From positions 1 to 64,000 of the forward strand of contig JAODTK010000456.1 of assembly GCA_026419785.1 (NCBI GenBank): a DNA stretch of 64,000 nt, in the 5' to 3' direction. Made by a program: the position numbers and the translations under genes. Position 1 is the stretch's first letter, and each line of letters begins with the position of its first letter. Shown piece after piece: positions 10,396 to 21,800 of this stretch. The notes under the pieces were generated by a model. That model saw nothing but the letters and a program-made list of their open reading frames with translations. It had not been told where the DNA came from and ran no database searches. Origin of the DNA: Sclerodactyla briareus (lineage: Eukaryota; Echinodermata; Holothuroidea; Dendrochirotida; Sclerodactylidae).

Positions 10396-11222
10396 GTTGA
10401 ACCTTTTAGTCCGAAGACGATCGAGAGCAGCCTTCTCGATGGAGCGTAGCGTTTTCCGGCATCAGGGAATGATTCGCGATGCATAGGCCACGGTTTGTGT
10501 TAGCCATGAGTGCTAGTACGGAGTTTGATGCACATCACACGCTACAGTGATCGGTTGTGACACATCGAAGAATTCAACACAGGAGCTCTCGAAGAGGATG
10601 TCCTTAATTTGCTCTAGAAGGCCTTAGCTTGTGGCGGTCCCCAGCAGAAATGATATCCTCCTTCTGCAGTTGGTCTGATAGCCGCTCAGTTATTGTAGAC
10701 ATGTTCGGAATGAGCTTGCGCTAGTGGTTTTACTGTACCAGCAGACGCTCCGTGACCTTATGGTCTGTGGCGGAGGCAAGTGTCTTGATTGCGATTTTGT
10801 CAGGTCCGGGCGTATGCCCTCTGCTGATATATGACGTGTCCAATATACTTGACCTCTGGTTAGTTTTGAAGCGGCACTACTGATGTTCAGAGTCAACCCG
10901 AATCTGACAAACGCTGTAGAGACTGCTGCCAGGGGTGAATCAGGCTCTTCTTGTGAGGTACCCCAAACTAGATGTCATCAAGTCCGTTTCGACTCCAGTG
11001 AGGTCCCCAAAGTGGTTTTTTTTTGATTGCATTCGTTCTGGAACACGTCCTGCTGCGGAAGTTATGCCGAATTGGCATTCTCATGTAGCAGATCTGCGAA
11101 AGGTGTGTATGGAAGGTCGTCAAGAGTTGACCTTCCTCATCGAGAGGTATCTGCCAATACCCGTGGTGACATCTAAACGTGGTTGAAAAACCTTTGCCCC
11201 TGCGAGACGTCCGTCACGTCAC
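10396..11222 (-). pseudogene. Ty3/Gypsy retrotransposon pol fragment (RT to RNase H), decayed
   Basis: Read on the minus strand from 11222 down, several frames together give a Gypsy reverse transcriptase: 'GAKVF.RLDVTTG' and 'YWQIPLDE' (finger region), 'QLLTTFHT', 'HFGDLTGVETD', and an LDDI catalytic-type motif near 10973-10984 followed at once by a stop. Further on come 'HISAEGIRPD' (thumb), then the RNase H start 'ILFESSCVEFFDVSQPITV' and 'VAYASRIIP', and 'DAGKRY' before an 'SIVFGLKG' end. The frame changes at least five times and there are several stops, so it is inactive. Gag, protease, the rest of RNase H, integrase and LTRs were not found. Its RNase H end is cut exactly where the satellite begins. 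The family assignment rests on motif order and is firm to the Ty3/Gypsy level only. Confidence 0.85.
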
Positions 11223-12426
11223 GTCAAATTTATTTCCGCACAGTGACGGGTGAGCCGTAGACACCCGCCTGTGAACATATCCGTCTTTCCGTATCCGTCA
11301 AATGCTATGGAAATAAATTCTACGGATAAAAATCGTTGGGAATGGTTTTAAATCTATTTTTATTGCATATGCACCAGTGTAGGTCTGAATGGAGTCTGAA
11401 ATTCATATCAAAATTAGAAAAATTTTCGTCGTGAAGGAATGCATGTCCAGACAGTGGTAGGTGATGTATATAGTCTGATTGCTGGATGATTGATTTACAC
11501 GAGGTTCGGTTTGCGCACAAAAACAATGACTAGTCACAACATTCGAAAAAGCAGTGATGACGAAGTCGCAGTCGTACCCTCGTTGTCCACATGCGCAAAC
11601 GGAGGGGATCGTGGGTCCACGAAATTAACCAGAAGAAGAAGCGGGGGAAAAAAAAAAAAAAAAAAAAAAACCAAAAAAAAAAAAAAAAACAAAAAAAAAA
11701 AAAAAAAAAAAGGACCTAGGTGAATACCACAGATTAGTCAGTAACGTCCCCTAGGACGTATATTCCATCGAGCTACATTCCTACCATACACTATTTGAGG
11801 TATTCCGCTGCCCATAGAGGACCCGTCCAATTTGGTTAGAGGTTGCGAGCGTCTCGGGGAATTGCGTGACATTCACGGCGGGAAAATGTGTGCATTTTAC
11901 GGGCCACTGATTTTAAAACAAAAATCGAGACAATCGAGCCAATTTCAAAATTTCAAATTTGTTTCGTTAAGAAAATTGTCACAATTTTTACAATTGTTTC
12001 GCCCACTACGAGCCCCAATGCCAACTGGCGAAAGTCAGTATGTTATGAACAATAAGGATAGAAGTAAAAACTAATCTTTAGCTATTGGTTATGTGCATGC
12101 CAGTTGGATTCCAGCATTGGCGGGGCAACATGAATCGTGACCCAAACAACCGATCTCCTGTGCGTTCCATGATGCTTTTCACCGCACTTATGATGACATG
12201 TATGTATGGAAGAAATATATTTGCCGAAAAACAGAAAACAGTGCGTGCAGCGCGAATCTTTTTTTCTTATTTGGCCCTCCTCAATATAAATTTAGGCAAT
12301 CTTATTGAGAAATATGTGTAGGCTTTGTGTTAATATGGGCATACTGTACTTCGTTGCTACCTCATTTCATTGATACAATTCAGGAATTGCATGTTGGAGC
12401 ATTGGGGGAAATGACTAATATAGCCA
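11223..12426. other. Unassigned stretch with an A-rich tract
   Basis: No coding region was recognised. At 11630-11711 an AGAAGAAG tract becomes a long A-run broken by single C bases, which produces a spurious lysine-rich open frame. 11221-11300 has repeated 'cgtcacg' words without clear structure. Confidence 0.4.
11649..11711. repeat. Poly-A low-complexity tract
   Basis: Runs of about 10-20 A separated by CC, C and similar interruptions. Confidence 0.9.
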
Positions 12427-12484
12427 CCCCCCCCCCCCAAATATCACAATTACTATATATATACTACCCCCCCCCCCCCCCCCC
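12427..12484. repeat. Two poly-C runs
   Basis: C12 at 12427-12438 and C18 at 12467-12484, separated by an AT-rich 28 bp. They are part of a window-wide excess of poly-C/poly-G tracts. Confidence 0.9.
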
Positions 12485-13289
12485 GCGGTCTACACATGTG
12501 CCTGTCATGTGGAGATAAATATTCTGAATATGCTAATTGAATATTCCTACTATGCACACCCCCACTACCCTCCTTTCTTCCCTTCACCAGCAAGCCTACA
12601 CTACACCCACCCCCTAGGGAGGAAAGCATCCAGTATTAATGTGGCCCTACTCAAAACTCGGACACGGGGTCAAGTGACAACTGATTTGGATCAAGCAAAT
12701 CAGATACTTGCAGTAAAGAGCCAATGTAATGAACTGTGTACCACTGTCTCCCCAGGCATAGCCGCCGATGGGCTTCTTTTGTGCCAATTTCAGAAATTAG
12801 CATTAAAACAATGATGGCGGACTCCAAACTGAAGACGATCGTACTCAATTCGGCTTGTGGACGTCCAGGACTTGAGCAATCCGGAAGGGTTGCGTACGTC
12901 TGCGTTCAACTTTTTCTGGACGTAATGAACGTGACGGAACGGAACGCACCCGTGTGGACAGCGCAACGCCATGATGAACGTGTAAAGTGATCGGAATTAG
13001 CGGGACGTGACGGAACGGAACGGAACGTATCCAAGGGTGGACAGGCATTAACAACTCTTTGGCCGTTGATCCAAATTTTGAAACTTTTTCGGTATGGCCG
13101 AAAAACCACTCCTTGCAGACGAATAGTTTGGCAAAAAGAGAAGGGCGAGTGGGGTCGTTGCAAACCCGTACCAGGTTGAAAATGCCAGGACACTCGAGTA
13201 GCATCCATTGAGGGGATGCATGGTTGATAAGGGGGTAAGTAGAGTATGTGAAAAACAGATTCAAGGAAGCGAGAGAACTGAGGGAAAAA
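12485..13289. other. Unassigned stretch with a short GGAAC-rich duplication
   Basis: Between about 12925 and 13045 the phrase 'cgtgacggaacggaac' occurs twice, ~76-80 bp apart, each time followed within 15-25 bp by 'tggaca'. The rest is unassigned, with no supported gene. Confidence 0.45.
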
Positions 13290-13890
13290 CTACCGGCGAT
13301 CCGGTCGAGCGGTGCTTGCAGTTTACCCGGGGTATCGATTGACTCGGATTCGTTCCGCTCGGGTACCGGCCCCCGACTAAGTCGAGTGTGCGCTGAAGTA
13401 AGAATATAAGGTTCCCCACTCGGTGACCCTCCCGTTGCCGATATTCGGTATTTTAAATTCCCGTTGTGGTGGCCAGGGATCGAGTGTGCTTAGCCGCAGG
13501 ACTCCACGGGGAAAGGGCTGGGAAAATACCAGGGTAACGATTGACTGTTGGATCTGCCTCGCTCGCACATCCCGTTACGGTAGATAAGTTCGCGGCGCTG
13601 AGTAAGAATCTAATGTCCCCCACTCGGTGCCCCCTCCGTTGCCGATATACGGTATTTCAAACCCGGTGTTTTGTAGTGCCGATTTGCTTAGCCGAGATCA
13701 GGGGAAATGGGCTGCAATACCCCTGGAATCGAGTGAACTCGGATGCGCCCCGTGGGTACCAGCCGACAAAGTCGAGTGCGATGAGTAGAGAATAAGAATA
13801 TAAGGTCCCCCACTCGGTGACCCTCCCGTTGCCGATATAGGTCTTTCCAAGGTCCCGGGGTGGTGATCGCTTGCTTAGCGAGACTCCCGG
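13290..13890 (+). repeat. ~200 bp GC-rich tandem repeat, about 3 copies
   Basis: The block 'cccactcggtgaccctcccg' followed by 'ttgccgatat' occurs at about 13416, 13619 and 13809 (spacing ~203 and ~190 bp). Each is preceded by 'agtaagaat.taa' and followed by 'gcttagccg' and a GGG-rich stretch. Copies are diverged and indel-rich. No relation to the 170 bp satellite is visible. Confidence 0.8.
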
Positions 13891-13939
13891 CCAACCATTG
13901 CAACGTCCTGTTAGCCCTGCTAACTTTGAGAACCAATGA

Positions 13940-14400
13940 CTAGCTCGACATTCGCGCTCCGGTTTGAATCGGAGGAAAACGAAATCATCTATACCAAACC
14001 GGCGAGACGGGGGCCTACAAGCCTCATTCATAGCTCAAATGAGGCCAGGCGTCTCTAGTATTTTAATAAAAATAACCAAAATCCCGTAGGTATAATCCTT
14101 GGACGGGGGAAATTTTTGAAAGACCGCGCGGCTTTCCGACCCAGGAACATTGGCCAAAATAGCATCGAAAATTGGCGCTCCGAGCGCGGAATCGGAAACG
14201 AAATCATATACCACATCCGTGAAGACGGGGGCCTACAAGTCCTTCATTTATAGCTCAAATGAAAGCCAAGAGTAGTAGTCATTTTATTTAAATAACCACA
14301 AGCCGTTTCTTTACAACGCCCCTCTATAGCTCAAGTGAAAGCCAAGAGTCTGTCGAACGAATATAAAACTGCAGGTATCGTGGTTGGGACGGGAGAAATT
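13940..14400 (+). repeat. ~217 bp tandem repeat, about 2.5 copies
   Basis: 'gacgggggcctacaag' occurs near 14006 and 14223. Each copy has 'gaaacgaaatcat.tatacca' before it and 'catt.atagctcaaatga' with 'gccaagagt' after it. A third partial copy begins near 14322 with 'tatagctcaagtgaaagcca'. It lies between the 200 bp family and the subtelomeric unit. Confidence 0.75.
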
Positions 14401-14479
14401 ACAAGGCGAGGGCGCGTTTGCAGACTCTGGAAAAATTATATTATTGGACTATCGCGATGTTTGCAGCGATTAGTACGGG
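14401..14479. other. Joint between tandem family and subtelomeric unit
   Basis: Short unassigned stretch. 'tttgcagcgattagtacggg' may be the true start of the unit, since related wording precedes the second half (14860-14890). Confidence 0.3.
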
Positions 14480-15190
14480 GGGACCTTTCCATGTGTTCCA
14501 AAACTCATGCCATGCCCGAGGGGCTGTGAAATTTTTTTTCACAGGGAATCTAGACAAATCGGTTGCTCTTTTGGGGGTCAGCATCGCCGAGTCCGTTCGG
14601 GCGCGTGGGCGCAGAGGGCGCGCGGGGGGCACAGCGGGTGGGAAAAGGAAGCGAAACCTCATTTTTTATCGTGTTCGAGCAGGGTTGCGACTCACGCCCA
14701 CCGGGCGGAGACGGAAGACCCACGCGTACCCGCTGACTGTCGGTGCGGACGACAGAGCATGTCAACAGGCCGATGGCGCTAGGTGCCTCAACGAAGGAGG
14801 ACGGGCGTACGAAAAGTCAACAATTCCCCCATGGCCTCATATTAAATTGGTAAAACAGCCTGCATTAGCGGCAGGACGCGACGGACCGGTCGACCCGTGA
14901 GCCCAAAAATCATCATGCCCTTCCCGAGGGAGTATGGGCGTGAAAGTCACAGGGAATATAGCCCCCCCCCCCTCAACGGTTGCGCTTTTGGGGATCGGCA
15001 TCGGCGAGTCCACCGGGCGGACGTGGGTGCAGGGGACGCCGCCGCGAGGGCGCAGGAGGGCTGGAGCTGTTGTTCGCTCATACTGTCATGCTCAAATCGA
15101 TGAGAGCGAGCGATTTGGTTGACGCGTTTCGCTCCTCCCGGGGAAATCTTCGTTAAACATGTCGGGAAATTTATACCCTAATTCTGACCA
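14480..15190 (+). repeat. Subtelomere-like repeat unit, copy 3 (full length)
   Basis: Same order as copy 1: 'gtgttccaaaactcatgcc' (14494), 'cacagggaatctag', 'cggttgctcttttgggg', 'caccgggcggagacgga', 'gaaaagtcaacaattc'. The second half starts near 14893 with 'aatcatcatgcccttcccga', then 'ggagtatgggcgtgaaagtc', 'gcgcttttggggatcggcat', 'gttgttcgctcatactgtca' and 'cgttaaacatgtcgggaaat'. It ends in 'taccctaattctgacc', a decayed CCCTAA stretch. The 398 bp offset between halves equals that of copy 1. A 160-codon frame here is not conserved between copies. Confidence 0.8.
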
Positions 15191-15272
15191 CAAAACAGCC
15201 GTTGGGGGAATTGTCCGGGTTGGAGTGGGTCCGTCGACGTGTGTCACAAGTGAAACGCGAAGATATTAATGC

Positions 15273-15440
15273 TCCTCAAAAATGTTGCTTAAGTTTCAAC
15301 CTATCCCAGTGTTGTGTAAGAAATTCAATTACAACGATCTTGTGTAGAATTTGCACATTTGGGTATTTTTTAAACAACCCTCACATAATTTTTCTTACAA
15401 AACACCGGAATATGTTGATAGTTACCAGTCGTGTGTAGTG
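15273..15440 (+). mobile_element. MITE-like interspersed repeat, copy 1
   Basis: Matches 25886-26062 over about 165 bp: 'ctcaaaaatgttg', 'cctatcccagtgttgtgtaa', 'gaaat', then further 'tgtgta' words and 'cttacaaaacaccgg'. The start (ccagtgttgtgtaag) and end (cttacaaaacaccgg) are inverted relative to each other, as in small non-autonomous DNA elements. No transposase is present. Confidence 0.6.
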
Positions 15441-16970
15441 ATTCCAAACATCGAGTGCTAACCACAACGTGAACTGCATAATACTTCTTCGTAGGCTATG
15501 AGTTTGAGTCCAACAATACATATAAAAGCTTGACGAATTCACAAGATTACGCGCAAGTGTTGGAAACTGAATACAAAAAAGTGCGGAGGTAAGCATAATT
15601 CTAACAAGGACGGGCAAGGCCAAGAGCGTGAGCATACATCCTAGTCCTACCAGCCACAGTCCTCATCAGATTGTGATCGAGTGGCTTGACAAGACGGAGT
15701 AAGTACAAATCCATCTGCACCGCCCATTCTCCTCCCATTCGACTATCTGACTTTGTTAAGAGCATACCAAATATGTGGCGGGCTGAATGCATAATGTTTT
15801 TTGCCACAGTTGTCACTCAACATCGCTTGGTATTTTTTTAATGTATTTTTCGCTAACTGAAACGAGAGCTGATAACGATTACCTACACAGCTCTCATTTG
15901 CACTCGTAGAAACCGCGATACTACTATCTGGCATTTTACATTTGAGTCCCTCATCTAGCAGGATGAACCCTCAGAGTGGTGCTATTTTCTTATAAAGTTA
16001 CCCCTAACAGGTTGGCACTGCCTGCCAGTATACAGGTCACTCTGAACTTCCTATAACCTATAACCTCAGTGTAGCCAAAATAGGATGCTAGGTAATTCAT
16101 GCTGCACCGGTATTGTATCGGTTAACTGCCGCACAGCACCCTGCCTCAGACGTCATTATCCAGCCCTCACTTTTGCATCCCCTACAATCTACATGGGTAC
16201 ACCTTTGACACACAATTTTGTTGTTTTTTGCAAAAACGAAGTGGAAAGAGTGAATGAATGAATGAATGAATGAATGAATGAATGATAAAAAAACACAGAA
16301 CCGATACAAACTTACTGCATTGGAGCACCACAATGCATGATGGTATGTCAAACCTTCACCAATGCTGTATTCTGCTTGTTTTTTGTTTTGTTTTTTGTTT
16401 TGTTTTTTTCATGAAAACTGACTAACTACACAAAGAAATGATGTTGTACTGACACAAGTGAATGACATTTAAACAAATCCTGTAGCCTATGCAATGCCAC
16501 CTCTTCACTTAATACCTGGCTCTCTTGATCATAAGTACAACTGGTCAGAAGATAAGATTTTTTTCTCGCCTATGGTTTTAGTATGTCTTTGGAGGTATGA
16601 TACGGTTTTTACCTCAGGGTTGTCGAGTGAACTCTTCCAACATGATAAATGAGAGAAAATCTCTCCTTTTCTCTTGCTCTCTCTAACCAGCTTTTCACCA
16701 TTTTTCCCATACACCCATCAGGTAATTTCACTCTTCCCTAGAACAATTAGACATCGTAGGGGTACCAGAATTGGCTCATTACATGCATGTATTTTCGGTA
16801 TGGAATGAAGGTCGCTCAATATCCCAGAGGGGCCAATCTTCAAAAAGCGTCCCCGCACAATAACTGGTGACGACGGCAGATAAGATGTGACGTTTGTGTG
16901 GACTGTATATACGAAGAGGAAGAACCCATTTTTGATGGTGTCAGGTCAAGGTCAAGCAAATTCACTGAAA
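15441..16970. other. Unassigned intergenic or intronic stretch
   Basis: No supported gene. It contains the (TGAA)n microsatellite at 16251-16284 and GTTTT-rich sequence at 16377-16410. Confidence 0.4.
16251..16284. repeat. (TGAA)n microsatellite
   Basis: About eight perfect TGAA units. Confidence 0.95.
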
Positions 16971-16979
16971 AGTAACTTT

Positions 16980-17612
16980 TATATATCTCGGCACCGGGAC
17001 ATTTTAGGTGGTTGGCGTATTGAGAATTTTGTTTTCTGATCAAACGCATCACGTAACCTACTGCGCCTCCTTTGACCTTTTGACCTCATTTGACCTATGA
17101 CCTTGCGAGTCAATTCTGGGTCAAGTCTTTAAACCATTAGTCATTCCACTGGCGTACTGAAACACGTCCTATCACACACTATTTCTAGTTATGTCCTTTG
17201 TCAAGAATGAAACAGCCTTGGAGCACTGATGACTTCCAAATTTATAATCTAGCTTCGCAACGAACATATCATGATGTTGGCGTAATAAAGAGAATTTTGT
17301 TCGTCTGGTCAACTAATCATGACCTACCTTTCCTCCATTCGACCGTCCGACCTTATTTGACCTGATGACTTTGACATTCGGGGTCAATTCTTCGTGAGAC
17401 CAGACTCGCCTGATTGCAACAAAACCCCAATTGAACAATTGCTACGGACGTACTGAAACACGTATATCACACGCTCTCTCCAGTTTGTCCTCTTTGAAGG
17501 GTTGAAACAGCTTCAGAACATTGATAACTTCATGTTCGACATTGACCTCTCGGCACTGAATATTTTGGAGGAATAACGTAAGGCAATTTCTGTTCGTCTG
17601 TGTGATTACCAC
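16980..17612 (+). repeat. ~290 bp tandem repeat with TGACC-rich segments, about 2.3 copies
   Basis: 'cggcaccgggacatttta' near 16989 and 'cggcactgaatattttgg' near 17552, and 'gtactgaaacacgt' near 17154 and 17450, show spacing of roughly 280-296 bp. Between them lie runs of TGACC words: 'ttgaccttttgacctcattt' near 17068 followed by 'gacctatgacctt', and 'gaccgtccgaccttatttga' near 17340. Copies are diverged. Confidence 0.7.
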
Positions 17613-17615
17613 TAG

Positions 17616-18013
17616 ACCTAGGGCTAGGACAAATGCGCGATCGCGGTTTTTGCGGCGCGAATTGCGCTTTTGCGAATCATTTGCGTTCTTTGGTAATTTT
17701 GGTTTTTCCAAAAAAAATCTACAACGAACGAAATTGGTGTTGAATAAGTCAAAGGATAGGCCAGTTCAAAGCAGTAATTGTTGTTGGTATTATTTGTTCT
17801 GCTAAATAGAACAACCTAGAAGCGTATTATTTCTTCCATGTTTTTTATCACTAGTTTAGCACACAAATGGCCTGATTGGCGGCCAGTTTTGCCATGATAA
17901 TTCTTACAAATACGATCGCGTTTTTTGCGATAAGATCGCGCTTTTTTGCGTTTTTTTTCCAAAGTGCGATGCGTTTTTTTGTTCTCAAAATCGCGCATTT
18001 GTCCGAGCCCTAC
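17616..18013. mobile_element. Foldback/MITE-like DNA element with terminal inverted repeats
   Basis: The left end 'tagggctaggacaaatgcgc' pairs with the right end 'gcgcatttgtccgagcccta' (17993-18012): reversed and complemented they match at all but one base. Inner sequence is rich in 'gcgatcgcg' and 'ttttgcg' words near both ends. At ~395 bp with no transposase frame it is non-autonomous. The TAGGG-type terminus and size resemble hAT-like MITEs, but a clear 8 bp target duplication was not seen, so the superfamily is open. Confidence 0.7.
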
Positions 18014-18620
18014 GCTATACCCAACTTTCCGTGAACGTACAATTGTCAAGATTTCAGAAGTCGGCATCACAGTAATTCCTGGATATTAAACCAGTTCAAT
18101 AAATCCTTCACTGACGGTGTCCCTATAGCCGAGCTACTGTAGCTCTTTTATCACATTTCCACTCAAGGACACATACACATATACTTGAGCTGCCCACTAA
18201 TTCCCTTCGTAAGTTTACTAATTCAGCCTGCTCAGAATAGATATTCGGATTTCGGGTGATCTTAATTGAATGTCTCCTTATGTTACAAACGTTGATATTA
18301 CTCGAAACAATGGTAAGGAATCACTATGTACAGTTGCGTTCTTTTTTATAGAAGCGCAGAATCGCTAATTTCATGATATTAATTTTTGAGTGGGACAAAT
18401 GGCCATCTTAATCTCTGTAATGCGGTCGCCCCTCCGTATATACCGGAAATTATATATCTTCATAGGTTCGGCCATAAAATGCCAATGCACCTCGAGCAAA
18501 GAAGGATAAATAACAGATCTTGATAAAACATCATATCACAAAATATAGGCTATCAGGTATTTACAAGTATATTATACACGTGCATAGAACATCAGAATAT
18601 TGCTTTTAGGGTGAACCCCT
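18014..18620. other. Unassigned AT-rich stretch
   Basis: No gene or repeat recognised. Confidence 0.35.
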
Positions 18621-18624
18621 AAAT

Positions 18625-18890
18625 TCCGAGTGGTTGGCACAGTTGGTAGAGCGTCGGCTTTCCACCTGGGATATCGGATTAGAAACCCCGGTCAGGTCAT
18701 ACCAAAGACTTTAGAAAAGTACCTGTTCCGTCTCGCTGGACGCTCAGCACGAAAGACTGGATCAGGTTAATAAAACAGCACTGGTCCGTGGTTGAGGTCA
18801 CCATGCACCGGGTAGGCTCGGCCCTGTGTGTCGGGATTATGTAGTGGTATGCTCTTGTTTCCTTTCCCTAAAATCGATATACTACTGACA
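18625..18890 (+). mobile_element. tRNA-derived SINE
   Basis: The head has an A-box-like 'tggcacagttggtagagcg' and a degraded B-box-like 'ggattagaaacccc' spaced as in a tRNA promoter, then 'ggtcaggtcataccaaagac', a tail start familiar from marine-animal SINEs. The body continues to about 18890 with 'ctcagcacgaaagactgg' and 'gggtaggctcggccctg'. The anticodon-arm and acceptor pairing are broken, so it is not a tRNA gene. Family name and 3' end are uncertain. Confidence 0.65.
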
Positions 18891-21800
18891 CTGAAGTAGT
18901 TTTAGTGTCATGGTTTTAAAGATGTAACCACTCTGGGTTGGTTGGTCAAATATGCAACTTCCATATTACGAAATTGCGACTGGAATATCACATATGAAAT
19001 TGATATCTCTTGAGAGGTCAAAATTGTAAATTGTAAGCCGCCAAACCACAATGTTTTTTTTCTGGATCTAGTTCACCAACTTTCAGGACGTTCCGCGCTG
19101 GTGTAAACATTACATCACCAAATATCTTATCTTTTACCTATTCATTTCACAAAGAAGGAAACGGATGGGTGCTGCTTACGATCCGCAGTATGCACATCTA
19201 GCAACCGTACTTCGAATCCGGAGTGCTCAGCAGGGGGCGTGCCACGCTCGACGATGTAAGGTTTCCGTATAATCGTACATTCTCTCACGCTAACTATCAC
19301 TGAGAACGGATATATGATATAAGCGCCATTCAGTTTGGAGCTTTGAACTAACAAATTGACTGTTCTACATTCCGTGTGCCTCCATGGAGTAAATTATAAA
19401 CATCGCTCTTCTCCGACTCATCAGCCACTGAACTTGAATACATTTTGAAATGCCTCTCCGAAGAGCAATCGCGAGTGCTTCCTTTGAGAGATCATATGAT
19501 GTATCATAAAAACTCGTTGCTCTTAGTCGAAGTGCAAAATCCTTATAAATCGTTTCTTTTTCATCTGTGAATAACTATGTGGCAGGTACCAGAGCTAGTC
19601 ACGACTTTCTCCATGATAATTCCGACGAGACCTGGTTGCCCTAAATTAATAACCACTGTATTGGGGTAGTTCCATTCACGTAATGAAAGATTCTTCTCAA
19701 TGTTTTATAAATCAGACGATCGAGCATTCCTGATTACTATGTTTTGGTCTAGGTGGCATTCGCAGCAGCAATTGCTTGAAAGCTCGCATTTTGAAAGACC
19801 TTTCCATCAGAACTCTATGACTATGACAGTTGCTCATTAAAGATGTGTCGAGCCTGGACTCCAACCGAGGTCGAGGTTTTCTGAGGCAGAGAGGGGGCCC
19901 ACTCTATATTTGTCCATTTCACCGTCTGAACGACTTTCGCAACGTGCCTGAAGAGAATGTTGTTGTCTGTTGACTCTAAGTGTCCACCGAAGACAACTGT
20001 ATATACAATCCTTGTACCTTTTCATGCCTCTATGAACAGTTGAAAAACCTCGTATTGAGTGGAAGTTCGCACGAAAGTATCCAGGAGATAGGACCATGAC
20101 GAAGCGTGCGACTTCGTTGTAGGGCTTCAACCAGCTGGGATATGGTGCCTGAGAATATATGAGCGATGTACATTGTCAAATGAGTTGACTTAAATTTAAC
20201 ACACTCTCGTCTAAATCAGTTATTTTTGTGCCGCCAATCGAACGCGCGTCGAATGCTGTAAACGGCACCCAAAAGATTGGAGCCTACAAAGCAATTACTA
20301 TTGTCATTGAATTTAGGGTCGATCTCATCATCCTAATTATTCAAGATTCTCGTAGCAGAGAGGATCATCTGCCACTCGCTCGTACTAATATGCACACGAC
20401 CCACAGAATAGAACGATAGCCTATAGAGAGGCGAACAAAAGTTTAAATGTTTTACACTGCTAAGTGCTATAGTCAACAAATACGGGGAGAGTTTATAATT
20501 GCTGAGTAATGCGGAGTTGACGGAGAAGACAACAACCACCGGCAATCGATGACGATCGAAGCCAGTATGGCGCTACGAAAAATTGTCCGCGTGGGTTACC
20601 CCCGATGAGGGAAATATTTCATGTCCTGCTACGTGTAGCCTACCTCGTCTACATCCCTTTATCCAAATCTTATTTTCAGTACATCAATTTCTAGAATAGG
20701 TAGGTCTGGAGCGGGAGGGACGGTAGCGTCCCCGAAATATTTGAATTCGGGGTAGCACCTCCAGGAGCATATCGAATCTCGATCGTCTAGAGAAGTTCCC
20801 CCTCAGAATCACGACCCTTCGGCATGTGAACCTTTTAAAAATAACACAAAAAACTTCCTTTCATTGCATTTCGCTCTGCCAGAACTATTCTTGATCTGCT
20901 GCTCTTTTTCATCTGACTAAGCTTGGCCTAGTACGGTCCCACATACTAACCAGCCTAATTGTAATAGGATGTGGTAAGCACAAACCTGGTAAAGTCTGTA
21001 TAACCTACGTAACGCGACTTCCTGTAACTTCCTCATTATTTGTTGAACTTTTACAGCTCATGCAATTATTGAATAAAAACGCCGAGTATAACTTCGTATT
21101 GATGTAATGGAATTCGTCTGTAAAACATGTTTGCTTCATTTTTGAAGAGAAAAACTCGTCGCACAATTGGGCGACTTAGTATTTAACCATCGAAGGTGTT
21201 TAATTTAACGCGTATACCATATGTAGAATCAAATCTTTGTGGCTTTCGTTCCCGAGCATTCACCTCGCGTTAAACGGGTCATCATAAATACCCTCTATTG
21301 GTTTCCTGCTTCTGATTGGCCAAAAGGTTCATTTGAGAACATGTCCGAATCGCCATTCGAAAGCCTCTCTATTTGATACCGAAAATTGGGAAATTTATAT
21401 TATCTGGAATCTGATTGTTAGCTGGTGAGCAGCCAATAGTTACCATGTACAAGGCAGCACACAAAGCGAACTTTATTGTAGGTTGAGGAGTCTCGTCTAT
21501 GTCCGACATGCTCAGTGCCCCCTCCGCCCCGTATCACGATCTTGCGCAATATTTATGCTTCCTCAAACTGTTAATGTTGAGTTGCGATTTGCTTTTTTCC
21601 GAGCAAGGTGTCACGGGTCTCCCACTGGCTTAGTAGTATGTATCAATGCTCTCGCAGAGCGATCTTCGCAAGAGCTTCTTCCTTTGAGGGTCTCGCGACG
21701 GTCACCGAAATATCTCAACCTTCTATGTGCTACTACGGAGATCAATGGCTTTGATTGGTCACATCATAGAGTTCTTCGTTAGTATCCCAATTGTTTTATT

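Noticed and set aside
11490..11723. Lysine-rich open frame
   Set aside because: Translation of the poly-A tract.
14418..14900. 160-codon open frame in the third subtelomeric unit
   Set aside because: GC-rich repeat DNA; the equivalent region of copy 1 reads differently.
18640..18715. A tRNA gene
   Set aside because: The B box is degraded and the stems do not pair; SINE head is the better explanation.
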